IMG/VR virus record: IMGVR_UViG_3300024332_000118
Span: 1-52,693 of that record
DNA length: 52,693 bases
Source of the DNA: a virus
Reading direction: 5' to 3' (one strand)
Shown here: positions 1 to 7,028 of the stretch, piece after piece
Position numbering within the stretch: position 1 is the stretch's first letter
Layout of the letters: every line of letters starts with the position of its first letter
The notes under the pieces: model-generated
What the model was told of the DNA's origin: nothing
The model's database searches: none
What the model saw: only the letters and a program-made list of their open reading frames with translations
Program-made: the position numbers and the translations under genes

Positions 1-1
1 A

Positions 2-370
2 ACCAAGTCAGGATTTTCTCTTGATGACTATACGGCAACAGAAATTGCTCGTAGAAGTAAAGGAACTCCTCGCATTTTAAACTCAAGACTAGAATGGTTC
101 CAGAGTTATAAAATGTTCTACAATGACAAGGACGTTAGCGTAGATGAGGTATTTATGGAGCAAGGGATTGATGATGAGGGTCTAGATGAAAATGATCGTA
201 AGTACATTGACGTACTAAAAGATAGCAAAGGAACTGCACTAGGCATTAAAAATATCTCTAGTATGACGGGAATTGCTATGGATACGATAGAAAACAGTAT
301 TGAGCCTTATCTAGTAAGAAAGGGGTATGTCAGACGCACAAGCAAAGGGAGGGTAATCGGTAGCGTATAG
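2..370 (+). CDS. ruvB: RuvB Holliday-junction helicase, C-terminal part (5' end outside window)
   Basis: The frame is open from the window edge, so the gene starts upstream; 122 residues are visible. They match the C-terminal third of RuvB: the end of the small AAA+ domain with EIARRSKGTPRI, then the winged-helix DNA-binding domain with LDENDRKYID, IENSIEPYLVRKGYVRR and TSKGR. RuvB is the ring motor for Holliday-junction branch migration and normally works with RuvA. No RuvA or RuvC is visible here. An ATG at 113 would leave only the winged helix; it is rejected as the start because the codons before it are also RuvB-like. RuvB is uncommon in phages, and its partner could be host RuvA or an unseen phage protein. 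Confidence 0.85.
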   Translation, partial: TKSGFSLDDYTATEIARRSKGTPRILNSRLEWFQSYKMFYNDKDVSVDEVFMEQGIDDEGLDENDRKYIDVLKDSKGTALGIKNISSMTGIAMDTIENSIEPYLVRKGYVRRTSKGRVIGSV

Positions 371-382
371 GTGTAATATAAG
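369..382 (+). promoter_or_regulatory. Recurrent AGGTGTAAT-TATAAG motif upstream of HNH gene
   Basis: AGGTGTAATATAAG begins at the stop codon of ruvB and ends four bases before the ATG of the next gene. It is one of several copies of the same motif in intergenic gaps. The TATAAG part resembles a -10 box and no TTGACA box precedes it. It could be a phage-specific promoter; the AGGTG part is too far from the ATG (13 bases) to be a good ribosome site. Confidence 0.4.
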
Positions 383-386
383 TATT

Positions 387-698
387 ATGTTTTCTATATT
401 CAATATTATACCTGTTCGATGTGCTAGGCGATCCTCTGGATGGTCTAAGGTCAGAAAAGAACACTTAAAACTTCATCCCTGCTGTGCAGCATGTGGCAAA
501 AAGGACAAATTGGAAGTCCACCATAAGTTGCCAGTACATAAGTATCCTGAATTAGAACTGAACCCTGCAAACCTAGTTACCTTGTGTGCTGATCCTTGTC
601 ATATAATGTTTGGACATTTAAAATACTGGAAGAGTTGGAACGTAGACGTTCAAAAGGACTGTGATGCTTATTATAAGAAATTAAAGGCAAGACCATGA
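387..698 (+). CDS. HNH endonuclease
   Basis: A 103-residue protein with a compact HNH nuclease core: a CAACGKKD zinc knuckle, LEVHHKLPVHKYP carrying the two histidines, NPANLVTLC with the central Asn, and a final CHIMFGH. The four cysteines should bind structural zinc, and the His pair and Asn form the beta-beta-alpha metal site that cuts DNA. It is the size of free-standing phage HNH proteins, which are either homing nucleases or packaging-associated nickases. No terminase gene is next to it here, so the role is open. The ATG start lies 16 bases after ruvB; the stop overlaps the protease gene start (ATGA). Confidence 0.85.
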   Translation: MFSIFNIIPVRCARRSSGWSKVRKEHLKLHPCCAACGKKDKLEVHHKLPVHKYPELELNPANLVTLCADPCHIMFGHLKYWKSWNVDVQKDCDAYYKKLKARP

Positions 699-1447
699 GA
701 ACATTTCTCTTTGTACTGCTTCTGTGCAGTACTGTGTTTGGTGGTACAATCAGACACGATGTTTCTGAAAAAAGCGTTTTAGATTTCGGTGCTAAATTCT
801 ACTGTACTAAAAAAGTAGTTACTGTAAAACAACAAGACGATAGTAAGCTAATCGGAATAGGATCATGCGTTATATTAAATGAACACTGGATGATTACCTG
901 TGGACATCTAGCAGAAGTACCTATGGATATGATGAAGGTACTTATAGGAGATAAAGAATACTGTATAGATAAATTTTATGTTAATAAAGACTTTAGTGCT
1001 AAAAATCTTTGCGGTGACATAGCATTAGGCTATAGCGAAAAAGGTTTTGGGGTAGTAGAAGATAAGCCTATGATTTATGATAAGAAAGTAAATATAGGTG
1101 ACAATATTGCCTTTGCTGGTTATGGTCGCTACGGTACAATGAATACAGGAGCAAAGACCTATGACTATAAGTTGAGAGCCGGGACAAATAAAATTAGTAG
1201 AAGATTTAAAAAAGACTTACTAGTTATTACTGGTTCAAATGATCGTACAAAAACTTCATTAGAGTATTTACCTAATGTTGGAGATAGTGGTGGTGGTATG
1301 TTTGTAGACGGTAAATTGGCAGGCATCACTTCTTGTGTATTAACTTCAGACGGAAAAGCTGACTCTGATTATGGAGATGAAGGTTGCTTTACAGAAATTT
1401 ACCCCTACCTAGAATGGATCAACAATCATGTTAAGAAGAAAAGATAG
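695..1447 (+). CDS. Secreted trypsin-like (S1 fold) serine protease
   Basis: A 250-residue protein that begins with a signal-peptide-like stretch (MRTFLFVLLLCSTVFGG). The chymotrypsin-fold triad is visible in order: His71 in WMITCGHLAE, Asp108 in CGDIALGY and Ser198 in NVGDSGGGMF. The GDSGGG oxyanion loop is fully conserved. Several cysteines suggest disulfides after export. The start overlaps the HNH stop as ATGA, and the 3' end overlaps the subtilisin gene by 20 bases, so the two proteases are probably co-translated. Such an enzyme could act in the periplasm during lysis, trim virion proteins, or be released. Family assignment is firm; the target is unknown. Confidence 0.88.
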   Translation: MRTFLFVLLLCSTVFGGTIRHDVSEKSVLDFGAKFYCTKKVVTVKQQDDSKLIGIGSCVILNEHWMITCGHLAEVPMDMMKVLIGDKEYCIDKFYVNKDFSAKNLCGDIALGYSEKGFGVVEDKPMIYDKKVNIGDNIAFAGYGRYGTMNTGAKTYDYKLRAGTNKISRRFKKDLLVITGSNDRTKTSLEYLPNVGDSGGGMFVDGKLAGITSCVLTSDGKADSDYGDEGCFTEIYPYLEWINNHVKKKR

Positions 1448-2327
1448 AGTTTCCCTTCTACCTCATATTAGACAAAATATTTATGGTCTTAACTATAATA
1501 ATCAACAGGTTATACCTTGGTCAATCTCCAACTTCAACGTAGAAAAAGAGTGGAAACTAGCAGCAGGTGAAGGTGTCACAGTAGCAGTAATCGACACAGG
1601 ATGCGATCTAGACCACCCTGATTTAGTTCATAGCCTTGTGGATGGGTATAACTTTATAGGCGGCAATAAGGCTCCTGTAGACGACAATGGACATGGTAGC
1701 CATGTTGCAGGAACTATTGCAGCAGAAAATAATAGGAAGGGTATTGTGGGTGTCGCTCCTAAATGCAAGATTATGCCTATTAAAAGTCTAGGAAGAGATG
1801 GGTCAGGTTCTTTACAAGCTATTTGTGAAGGCATTTTATTTGCAGCAGATAATGGAGCAGATATAATCACAATGAGTTTAGGTACTCCAGTAGGTTCTAT
1901 GTACATGAGACAGTGTGTTAATTATGCAGTAGATAAAGGATGTGTATTTTTCTGTGCTGCTGGCAACAGTGGACAAAGAAGTGAACTTATGTACCCAGCT
2001 AAATATTCAGATACAATTTCTATTGGCTCTGTATCAAATGATCTAAAAATTTCTAGATTTAGTTGCAGTACAGGAACAGAGTTAGATTTTCTTGCACCGG
2101 GAGAAGATGTAATTAGTTGTGTACCAGACGATAGTTATGCTAATATGAGTGGTACAAGTATGGCTAATCCATTTGCTGCTGGGTGTGCTGCTTTGATAAT
2201 GTCGTATAAGAAGAGAAGACTTACTAAGTATCAATACATACAACACTTTAGTAAGTACAGTCTTAAACCAGATTACTTATTCAAGACTTACAAAAGCAGA
2301 GGAATTATAACTCCAACTATTAGATAA
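1428..2327 (+). CDS. Subtilisin-like (S8) serine protease
   Basis: A 299-residue catalytic domain of the subtilase family with all three active-site segments: Asp56 in VAVIDTGCDLDHPD, His89 in DDNGHGSHVAGTIAA and Ser244 in MSGTSMANPFAAG, plus oxyanion Asn180 in CAAGNSG. There is only a short N-terminal arm and no clear signal peptide or long propeptide, so it may act inside the cell or be secreted by another route. It overlaps the trypsin-like gene by 20 bases, and the pair forms an operon that ends just before a strong promoter. Two unrelated serine proteases side by side are unusual in a phage. The substrate is unknown. Confidence 0.9.
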   Translation: MLRRKDRVSLLPHIRQNIYGLNYNNQQVIPWSISNFNVEKEWKLAAGEGVTVAVIDTGCDLDHPDLVHSLVDGYNFIGGNKAPVDDNGHGSHVAGTIAAENNRKGIVGVAPKCKIMPIKSLGRDGSGSLQAICEGILFAADNGADIITMSLGTPVGSMYMRQCVNYAVDKGCVFFCAAGNSGQRSELMYPAKYSDTISIGSVSNDLKISRFSCSTGTELDFLAPGEDVISCVPDDSYANMSGTSMANPFAAGCAALIMSYKKRRLTKYQYIQHFSKYSLKPDYLFKTYKSRGIITPTIR

Positions 2328-2363
2328 CCAAGCCCTGCATAATAATAGTCCTAGAAGAGGAAG

Positions 2364-2378
2364 TGTCAAGGCTTGACA
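2364..2378 (+). promoter_or_regulatory. Perfect inverted repeat overlapping a -35 box
   Basis: TGTCAAG-G-CTTGACA is a perfect 7+7 palindrome whose right arm contains the TTGACA box of the promoter at 2373-2400. Its position suits a repressor operator. It is followed by a run of eight T, so it could also act as a weak terminator for the protease operon, though the one-base centre leaves only a five-pair stem once a loop forms. Confidence 0.35.
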
Positions 2379-2400
2379 AATTTTTTTTCTAGGATACAAT
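2373..2400 (+). promoter_or_regulatory. Sigma70-type promoter (TTGACA-16-TACAAT)
   Basis: TTGACA at 2373-2378 and TACAAT at 2395-2400 are separated by 16 bases. This near-consensus promoter lies in the 94-base gap after the subtilisin gene and would drive the small-protein and sugar operon starting at 2422. The same GGCTTGACA-N16 arrangement recurs at 43913. These look like promoters read by host RNA polymerase early in infection. Confidence 0.7.
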
Positions 2401-2421
2401 AAAGAAAGAAAGGAATGTGCC

Positions 2422-2592
2422 ATGTCAGACAATAGACAACACAAAAGAAAGACAAATAAACAGATGCGTAGACGTTCCGATCTAGAGGAAGAGCGTCAAC
2501 GTAAAAAAGATTTTAAGCACAGGAAAAGAGAGTTGATTGAAGAGGACTGTTACGATGAAGAAGAATTTACCAAATATAATTACTCGCATTAG
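2422..2592 (+). CDS. Small basic protein of unknown function
   Basis: A 56-residue ORF, the first gene after the promoter at 2373-2400, with AAAGGA as ribosome site 7 bases before the ATG. The first two thirds are strongly basic (HKRKTNKQMRRR, RQRKKDFKHRKRE) and the tail is acidic and aromatic. Its 3' end overlaps the next gene by 38 bases. No domain is recognised. Small charged proteins at the head of an early operon are often host-takeover or nucleic-acid-binding factors, but that is inference here. Confidence 0.5.
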   Translation: MSDNRQHKRKTNKQMRRRSDLEEERQRKKDFKHRKRELIEEDCYDEEEFTKYNYSH

Positions 2593-2839
2593 AACATTTG
2601 CGAAGGCTTTATTTCAGCATGTCAAAACAGGCATGAATAAATGCAGCCAAAGACAGATCAACGCACGTTGGGAGATTTGTCAAGGGTGTCCGATGTTTAC
2701 CACTGAACCCGCAGTTAAAAGCTATAAGGGCAAGGCTCCAGCATACTGCATGGTGTGTGGATGTGCATTGTCAACGAAAAAAGGATTTATGAACAAACTG
2801 GCATGGAAAGACCAGAAATGCCCAGAAGGAAAATGGTAA
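2555..2839 (+). CDS. Zinc-ribbon protein of unknown function
   Basis: A 94-residue protein starting at the ATG at 2555, chosen over an upstream TTG at 2537 because GAGG sits at proper distance. The N-terminal 40 residues are basic. Cysteines then come in zinc-binding pairs: CQGCPMF, YCMVCGCALS and a final KCP. This CxxC ... CxxCxC ... CP layout is common in small phage zinc ribbons that bind DNA or protein, but no specific family can be named. The stop codon overlaps the ATG of the macro-domain gene (TAATG). Confidence 0.7.
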   Translation: MKKNLPNIITRIRTFAKALFQHVKTGMNKCSQRQINARWEICQGCPMFTTEPAVKSYKGKAPAYCMVCGCALSTKKGFMNKLAWKDQKCPEGKW

Positions 2840-3333
2840 TGAAAACAAAAAGTAGAAGTCTTGTATATTATACAACAGACTTATTAAATTGCACAGAAGA
2901 TATTGCTTCTGCTGGTCATGCAGAAGTAGACATTGTTATTCCTACTGTTGTCAACATAGACAATAAAATCCATACTAATTTTCTAAAGACCGCAGCAGAA
3001 AAATATCCTGTCATTGAACAACATTTATCATTAGAGAAACATACTTTAGGAAAGAATAGCTATGTAAATGTAGCTAGGTTTGGTAATAGCAAAATTCACT
3101 TCTGCCAAATGTTTTGCGACAAGAATACTAGACATAGAAATATTAACTATATTCACCTTGTAAATTGCATGGTGGGTGTTAGAAATTTTTGTCTACAAAA
3201 CAAAGAGAAGAGAACAGAAATACATGCTCCTAAATTTGGAACATCATGTTCTGGAGGTAGGTGGTCTACTATTGCTGACTTGATACAAGATTGTTGGCAG
3301 GGTTTACCTGTTTATATTTATAGGGATATTTAG
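2839..3333 (+). CDS. Macro-domain-like protein (ADP-ribose binding)
   Basis: A 164-residue protein. The ATG at 2839 is preferred because AAGGA lies 8 bases before it. The layout fits a macro domain: a first strand and turn VYYTTDLLNC, an internal RNINYIHLVNCMVGVRNF helix, and the ligand loop near the end, HAPKFGTSCSGGRW, followed by a helix and VYIYRDI. Macro domains bind ADP-ribose, and some hydrolyse ADP-ribose phosphates or remove ADP-ribose from proteins or DNA. The next larger gene is another base/ribose-handling protein. A role against NAD-based or ADP-ribosylating host defence is attractive but unproven. Confidence 0.65.
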   Translation: MKTKSRSLVYYTTDLLNCTEDIASAGHAEVDIVIPTVVNIDNKIHTNFLKTAAEKYPVIEQHLSLEKHTLGKNSYVNVARFGNSKIHFCQMFCDKNTRHRNINYIHLVNCMVGVRNFCLQNKEKRTEIHAPKFGTSCSGGRWSTIADLIQDCWQGLPVYIYRDI

Positions 3334-3420
3334 ATGTGGAACGAATTATTTTTAGCGTTTTTAATTAGTGAAATGATGGACGACGATTGGGAGGATGAAG
3401 AAGAAGATGGTGAAGAATAG
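3334..3420 (+). CDS. Tiny acidic ORF, possible gene
   Basis: A 28-codon ORF right after the macro-domain gene. It encodes a short hydrophobic start (MWNELFLAFLIS) followed by a run of acidic residues. It overlaps the start of the next gene. The ribosome site is weak, so it may be a leader peptide or simply a spacer. No function can be assigned. Confidence 0.3.
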   Translation: MWNELFLAFLISEMMDDDWEDEEEDGEE

Positions 3421-3946
3421 ATTGAAGGGTCAGCGAGTTTATCTGGCTGGTGCTATGGACAGAGTACCTGATAGAGGTGCGACTTGGAGAGAAAATATAA
3501 CTCCATTTTTAAACGAGTTAAATGTGACAGTATTTGACCCTCTCAAGAAACCGGGAAATGTAGGTCTAGAAAATGAAGAAACTCACAAGGCTAAAGTTGC
3601 TTTAAAAAAACACTACAAGTATGCTGAACTTTCAGAAATCATGAAAACTATAAGGTCTGTAGATTTAAGACTAGTAGATATAAGTGATTTTCTAATAGTA
3701 CATTTAGATATAGACACTCATCCTTGCGGAACTTTAGAAGAAATTTTTCTTGCCAATAGACAAAAGAAGCCTATTATAGTCCATATAGAACAGGGTAAGA
3801 AACATTGTCCAGATTGGCTTTTTGGAGCGTTACCCCATGAACTATTCTTTGATAGCTGGGAGCATGTGATAGGTTATCTTTATGGAGTCAATTCTAATAT
3901 GGAGATAGATACTTTACAAAGGTGGTGGTTTTTAAATGAGAATTAG
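3395..3946 (+). CDS. Nucleoside 2-deoxyribosyltransferase-like protein
   Basis: A 183-residue protein with the Rossmann-like fold of the deoxyribosyltransferase family: RVYLAGAMDRVPDRG at the N-terminus, VDISDFLIVHLDID in the middle, and HPCGTLEEIFLANRQKKP, where the Glu fits the usual catalytic position. Family members exchange or hydrolyse bases of (deoxy)nucleosides and nucleotides. A phage could use it for nucleotide salvage or to destroy nucleotide signals. The start may be ATG 3395 or ATG 3407; the GGGAGG site touches the first and is 12 bases from the second. The end overlaps the next gene by 11 bases. Confidence 0.7.
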   Translation: MKKKMVKNRLKGQRVYLAGAMDRVPDRGATWRENITPFLNELNVTVFDPLKKPGNVGLENEETHKAKVALKKHYKYAELSEIMKTIRSVDLRLVDISDFLIVHLDIDTHPCGTLEEIFLANRQKKPIIVHIEQGKKHCPDWLFGALPHELFFDSWEHVIGYLYGVNSNMEIDTLQRWWFLNEN

Positions 3947-4685
3947 AAGACATTTAACAGCATTAATTCAAGGCCCATTAGACAATAGAACGCATGAAGC
4001 AATAGACTGCTATCAAGGGTTCGGTGAGGTTATTGTGTCTACATGGAAAGGTGAAGACCTATCTCTCTTAGATAAAGCTACTGGCAAGTTTGAGGTAGTA
4101 GAAAATGTATACCCAGACAGTATGGAAGGTATCAACAATCATGGTCATAGATATTTTATGGCCCGAACTATTTTAGGTGGTTGTGAAGCAGCTAAGTATA
4201 ATTACATAATGAAAACTAGAACGGATGAATTATATCCTGATTTAGATGCTATACTTGCTAATTTTGATTTGTACCCAACTAGAGTTCATACAACAGACAA
4301 TGGTTTCTGGCGACCTATTCCATTTTGTTTTTCTAATCATTTGTTTATAGACGATAAGCACCACATGACAGAAGCATGTAAAGTGCTAGTAGATCACTGT
4401 GAAGGTAAAAGTCATGGTCACGTTCAGCTAGACACACCAGAACAAGCATTTGGATGGGCCTTGATGAAAGCAAGAGGTATAGATATAGATAAGAATTATT
4501 GGATGCCAGCTTTTGGCAACCATACTTTTATAACTCCATGTTCAATGTTAAAGGGTCATTTACATTCAGGTGGTAGCTACTACAACACTATCCCATTTAA
4601 AAGGTGTGAAAATTATCCTTGGGGCAGACCAGACGGACATCAGATAGATCAACTACATCAAAGTCATCTGGAGTTTAAGGAATGA
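3936..4685 (+). CDS. WavE-like glycosyltransferase
   Basis: A 249-residue protein beginning IQGPLDNRTHEAIDCY, followed by VIVSTWKGED and YNYIMKTRTDELY, the pattern of the WavE lipopolysaccharide family. In that family the KxRTD segment takes the place of a DxD nucleotide-sugar site. WavE itself is involved in LPS core synthesis in Vibrio. Here it opens the sugar cassette and its last four bases overlap the aldolase-KdsB fusion gene. There are no membrane segments. The donor and acceptor cannot be read from sequence, though the next genes could supply CMP- and ADP-activated sugars. Confidence 0.7.
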   Translation: MRIRRHLTALIQGPLDNRTHEAIDCYQGFGEVIVSTWKGEDLSLLDKATGKFEVVENVYPDSMEGINNHGHRYFMARTILGGCEAAKYNYIMKTRTDELYPDLDAILANFDLYPTRVHTTDNGFWRPIPFCFSNHLFIDDKHHMTEACKVLVDHCEGKSHGHVQLDTPEQAFGWALMKARGIDIDKNYWMPAFGNHTFITPCSMLKGHLHSGGSYYNTIPFKRCENYPWGRPDGHQIDQLHQSHLEFKE

Positions 4686-6367
4686 AAATTTTAGATTGTA
4701 CTCTTAGAGATGGAGGGTATTATACTAATTGGGATTTTGACATAACCCTAGTTAAGTCTATGATACTTAGTCTTATCCGTAATGGCGTTGACATAATAGA
4801 ACTAGGATACAAGTCACCTAAAAAAGGTGGGCCATTTAGAAAATGCAACGATGGTTTTATCAACCAATTTCTTGACTATACACATGATACTCAGATGGCG
4901 TTTATGATAGACGCTAAAGACTTTATCTCTGGTGAGTCAGTCAATTATGGTTTGCTAGATGATTGCATTAAACATAGAAGGCAATCACCGTTTTCTCTTT
5001 GTAGACTAGCTATTAAGATCAACGAAGTTCAGCAGTCTAAACTAATAGCAAAATATTTAATTGATAAAGGATATACAGTTTATATAAATCTGATGTGTAT
5101 TTCTTTACTAAAAGAATCACAGATAGCTTTATTTGTCACAGAATTACAAGGACATGCACATGGACTCTACTTTGCCGATAGTTTCGGCAATTTGCAACCG
5201 AGTCAAGTAAAAAATATTTGTAAGCTATATAGAGAACTAACTTCTTTACCATGTGGTATTCATTGCCATGATAATCAATCTTTAGCTTTTGCTAACTGTT
5301 TACAAGCTATAGATTCAGGATTTGACATTGCAGATGGCACAGTATGTGGTATGGGCAGAGGTGTTGGAAATGCCAGAACAGAACAGCTATTACTATATAA
5401 AAATTCTACCATCAGCAGTGGCATGGTAAATATAGTGAATAAATTCCAAACATTACAAAGACACTACAAGTGGGGATATAACAGTCTGTATATGATGGGT
5501 GGTATGAATCACATTCATCCTCTGTACCTACAAGACTTAACAGCATCCAATCTCACAAATCTAGACAAGCTAGAGGCTGCAAAAAAATTATTTAACAATA
5601 CAAAATATGACAAAGAATTATTGAGAAACTACAAAGACCAAAAGGCCGTAGTGGTAATACCAGCTAGATACAAGTCCACAAGATTTCCCGGTAAACCATT
5701 AGCCAAGATTAATGGCAAGCCTATGATATTGCATGTAGCAGAAAAAGCAGAGCAGGCAGTTGGTAAAAATTCCGTCTATGTAGCAACTGAAAACGAAATC
5801 ATATCAGAAATAGTCAAGGCTGCTGGCTATCATGTAGTTTTAACCTCTGATAATTGTGCTACTGGCACAGACAGGATTGCAGAAGCATCACTAGAAATAG
5901 ATGCAGATATATTTGTTAACGTGCAAGGCGATGAGCCTATGATTGATCCACAAGATATACTCAGAGCCATACAATGTAAGAAGGATAGTCCTGATGCTGT
6001 AGTTAACTGTATGTCAAAGATAAACGCTGATGAAAATTATAATGATAAGAAAATACCAAAAGTAGTATGTAATAAGGAGAATTATTTACTTTATGCAAGT
6101 CGTAATGCACTACCGGGAAGTAAGAGTGGTCGTAGTGAAAACGTCAAAAAACAAGTGTGTATATATGCGTTTGGCAAAGATGAACTAATAGCCTTTCACC
6201 GTCAAGGTAAAAAATCACCACTAGAGTATCAAGAAGATATTGAAATACTTAGGTTTGTAGAGAATGGCATCCCAGTAAAAATGCTGGAGGTTAGTCATGT
6301 ATCTTATGCTGTAGACTACCCAGAAGATATTAAAGTTATAGAGGATAAGCTAAATGAAAATAGTTAA
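4682..6367 (+). CDS. Fusion: HMGL/DmpG-type aldolase + CMP-Kdo synthetase (KdsB)
   Basis: A 561-residue two-domain protein. Residues 1-300 are a DRE-TIM barrel metalloaldolase: LDCTLRDGGYYTNWDF at the start, FADSFGNL and GIHCHDN for metal binding, and ADGTVCGMGRGVGN, as in 4-hydroxy-2-oxovalerate aldolases. Residues 321-561 are a full-length KdsB-like cytidylyltransferase: VVVIPARYKSTRFPGKPLAK, VNVQGDEPMIDP, SPLEYQEDIE and VDYPEDI. The fusion could join pyruvate to an aldehyde to make a 3-deoxy-2-keto acid and then activate it with CTP. That would replace PEP-dependent KdsA. No frameshift is present. Domain calls are firm; the product is inferred. Confidence 0.85.
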   Translation: MKILDCTLRDGGYYTNWDFDITLVKSMILSLIRNGVDIIELGYKSPKKGGPFRKCNDGFINQFLDYTHDTQMAFMIDAKDFISGESVNYGLLDDCIKHRRQSPFSLCRLAIKINEVQQSKLIAKYLIDKGYTVYINLMCISLLKESQIALFVTELQGHAHGLYFADSFGNLQPSQVKNICKLYRELTSLPCGIHCHDNQSLAFANCLQAIDSGFDIADGTVCGMGRGVGNARTEQLLLYKNSTISSGMVNIVNKFQTLQRHYKWGYNSLYMMGGMNHIHPLYLQDLTASNLTNLDKLEAAKKLFNNTKYDKELLRNYKDQKAVVVIPARYKSTRFPGKPLAKINGKPMILHVAEKAEQAVGKNSVYVATENEIISEIVKAAGYHVVLTSDNCATGTDRIAEASLEIDADIFVNVQGDEPMIDPQDILRAIQCKKDSPDAVVNCMSKINADENYNDKKIPKVVCNKENYLLYASRNALPGSKSGRSENVKKQVCIYAFGKDELIAFHRQGKKSPLEYQEDIEILRFVENGIPVKMLEVSHVSYAVDYPEDIKVIEDKLNENS

Positions 6368-7028
6368 GAAGAGGTGGGGCGAAGAAAAAGTTATAGTCAA
6401 TAATGATTTGTATTGTGGTAAACTCTTAACAATAGTTCCACAATATCAGTGTTCTGTACATTATCACAAAAACAAGACAGAAACATTTCATATTATGGAA
6501 GGCTCCCTAGAGTTAGAATATTCTAGAAGTTTAGAAGTAGATGATTGGCTGAATAATAAGTTTGAGACAATAACATTAGAGGCTGGCGATACTTATGACA
6601 TAGAACCTCTTACAACACACAGATTTAGAACAGCAACAAGTAAATCCTGTAGCTTTATGGAGTTTTCCACGCATCACGACGACGAAGATTCCTATAGACT
6701 TATAGAAAGCAGATTTCTAGGAACCAATTACTATGTAGATATTGATCAAACTATCTGCATAACCCCGGAAAATCCTACAGATTATTCAAAAGCAGAACCT
6801 ATTAAAGAAAGAATAGATCAGATTAATAAGCTGTACGATCAAGGAAACTGTATTATGTATTGGACTGCTAGAGGCTCTCAGTCAGGTAGAAATTATCAAA
6901 CTCTTACTATTCGACAGTTAGACGATTGGGGATGTAAAAGACACGGAGTTCGTTTTGGCAAGCCTTCTTACGATATTTTTATAGACGATAAAACTATTCA
7001 TCCAGAGGAATTTTTTGATGAGCAATAA
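6354..7028 (+). CDS. Fusion: cupin domain + HAD phosphatase
   Basis: A 224-residue protein with two domains. Residues 1-120 form a cupin barrel: CSVHYHKNKTETFHIMEGSL gives the metal histidines and Glu, and EAGDTYDIEPLTTHRF gives the second cupin motif, similar to sugar isomerase or epimerase cupins. Residues 125-224 are a small HAD phosphatase: YYVDIDQTIC (first Asp pair), MYWTARGSQSG (Thr) and FGKPSYDIFIDDK (Lys and Asp pair). It overlaps the aldolase-KdsB gene by 14 bases. A phosphatase acting on Kdo-phosphate (KdsC role) or heptose bisphosphate (GmhB role) would complete either neighbouring pathway; which one is not decided. Confidence 0.8.
   Translation: MKIVKKRWGEEKVIVNNDLYCGKLLTIVPQYQCSVHYHKNKTETFHIMEGSLELEYSRSLEVDDWLNNKFETITLEAGDTYDIEPLTTHRFRTATSKSCSFMEFSTHHDDEDSYRLIESRFLGTNYYVDIDQTICITPENPTDYSKAEPIKERIDQINKLYDQGNCIMYWTARGSQSGRNYQTLTIRQLDDWGCKRHGVRFGKPSYDIFIDDKTIHPEEFFDEQ

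Noticed and set aside
2364-2388. Terminator after the subtilisin gene
   Set aside because: The palindrome centre is one base, leaving only five pairs with a loop, and three A separate it from the T run. The promoter/operator reading explains it better.
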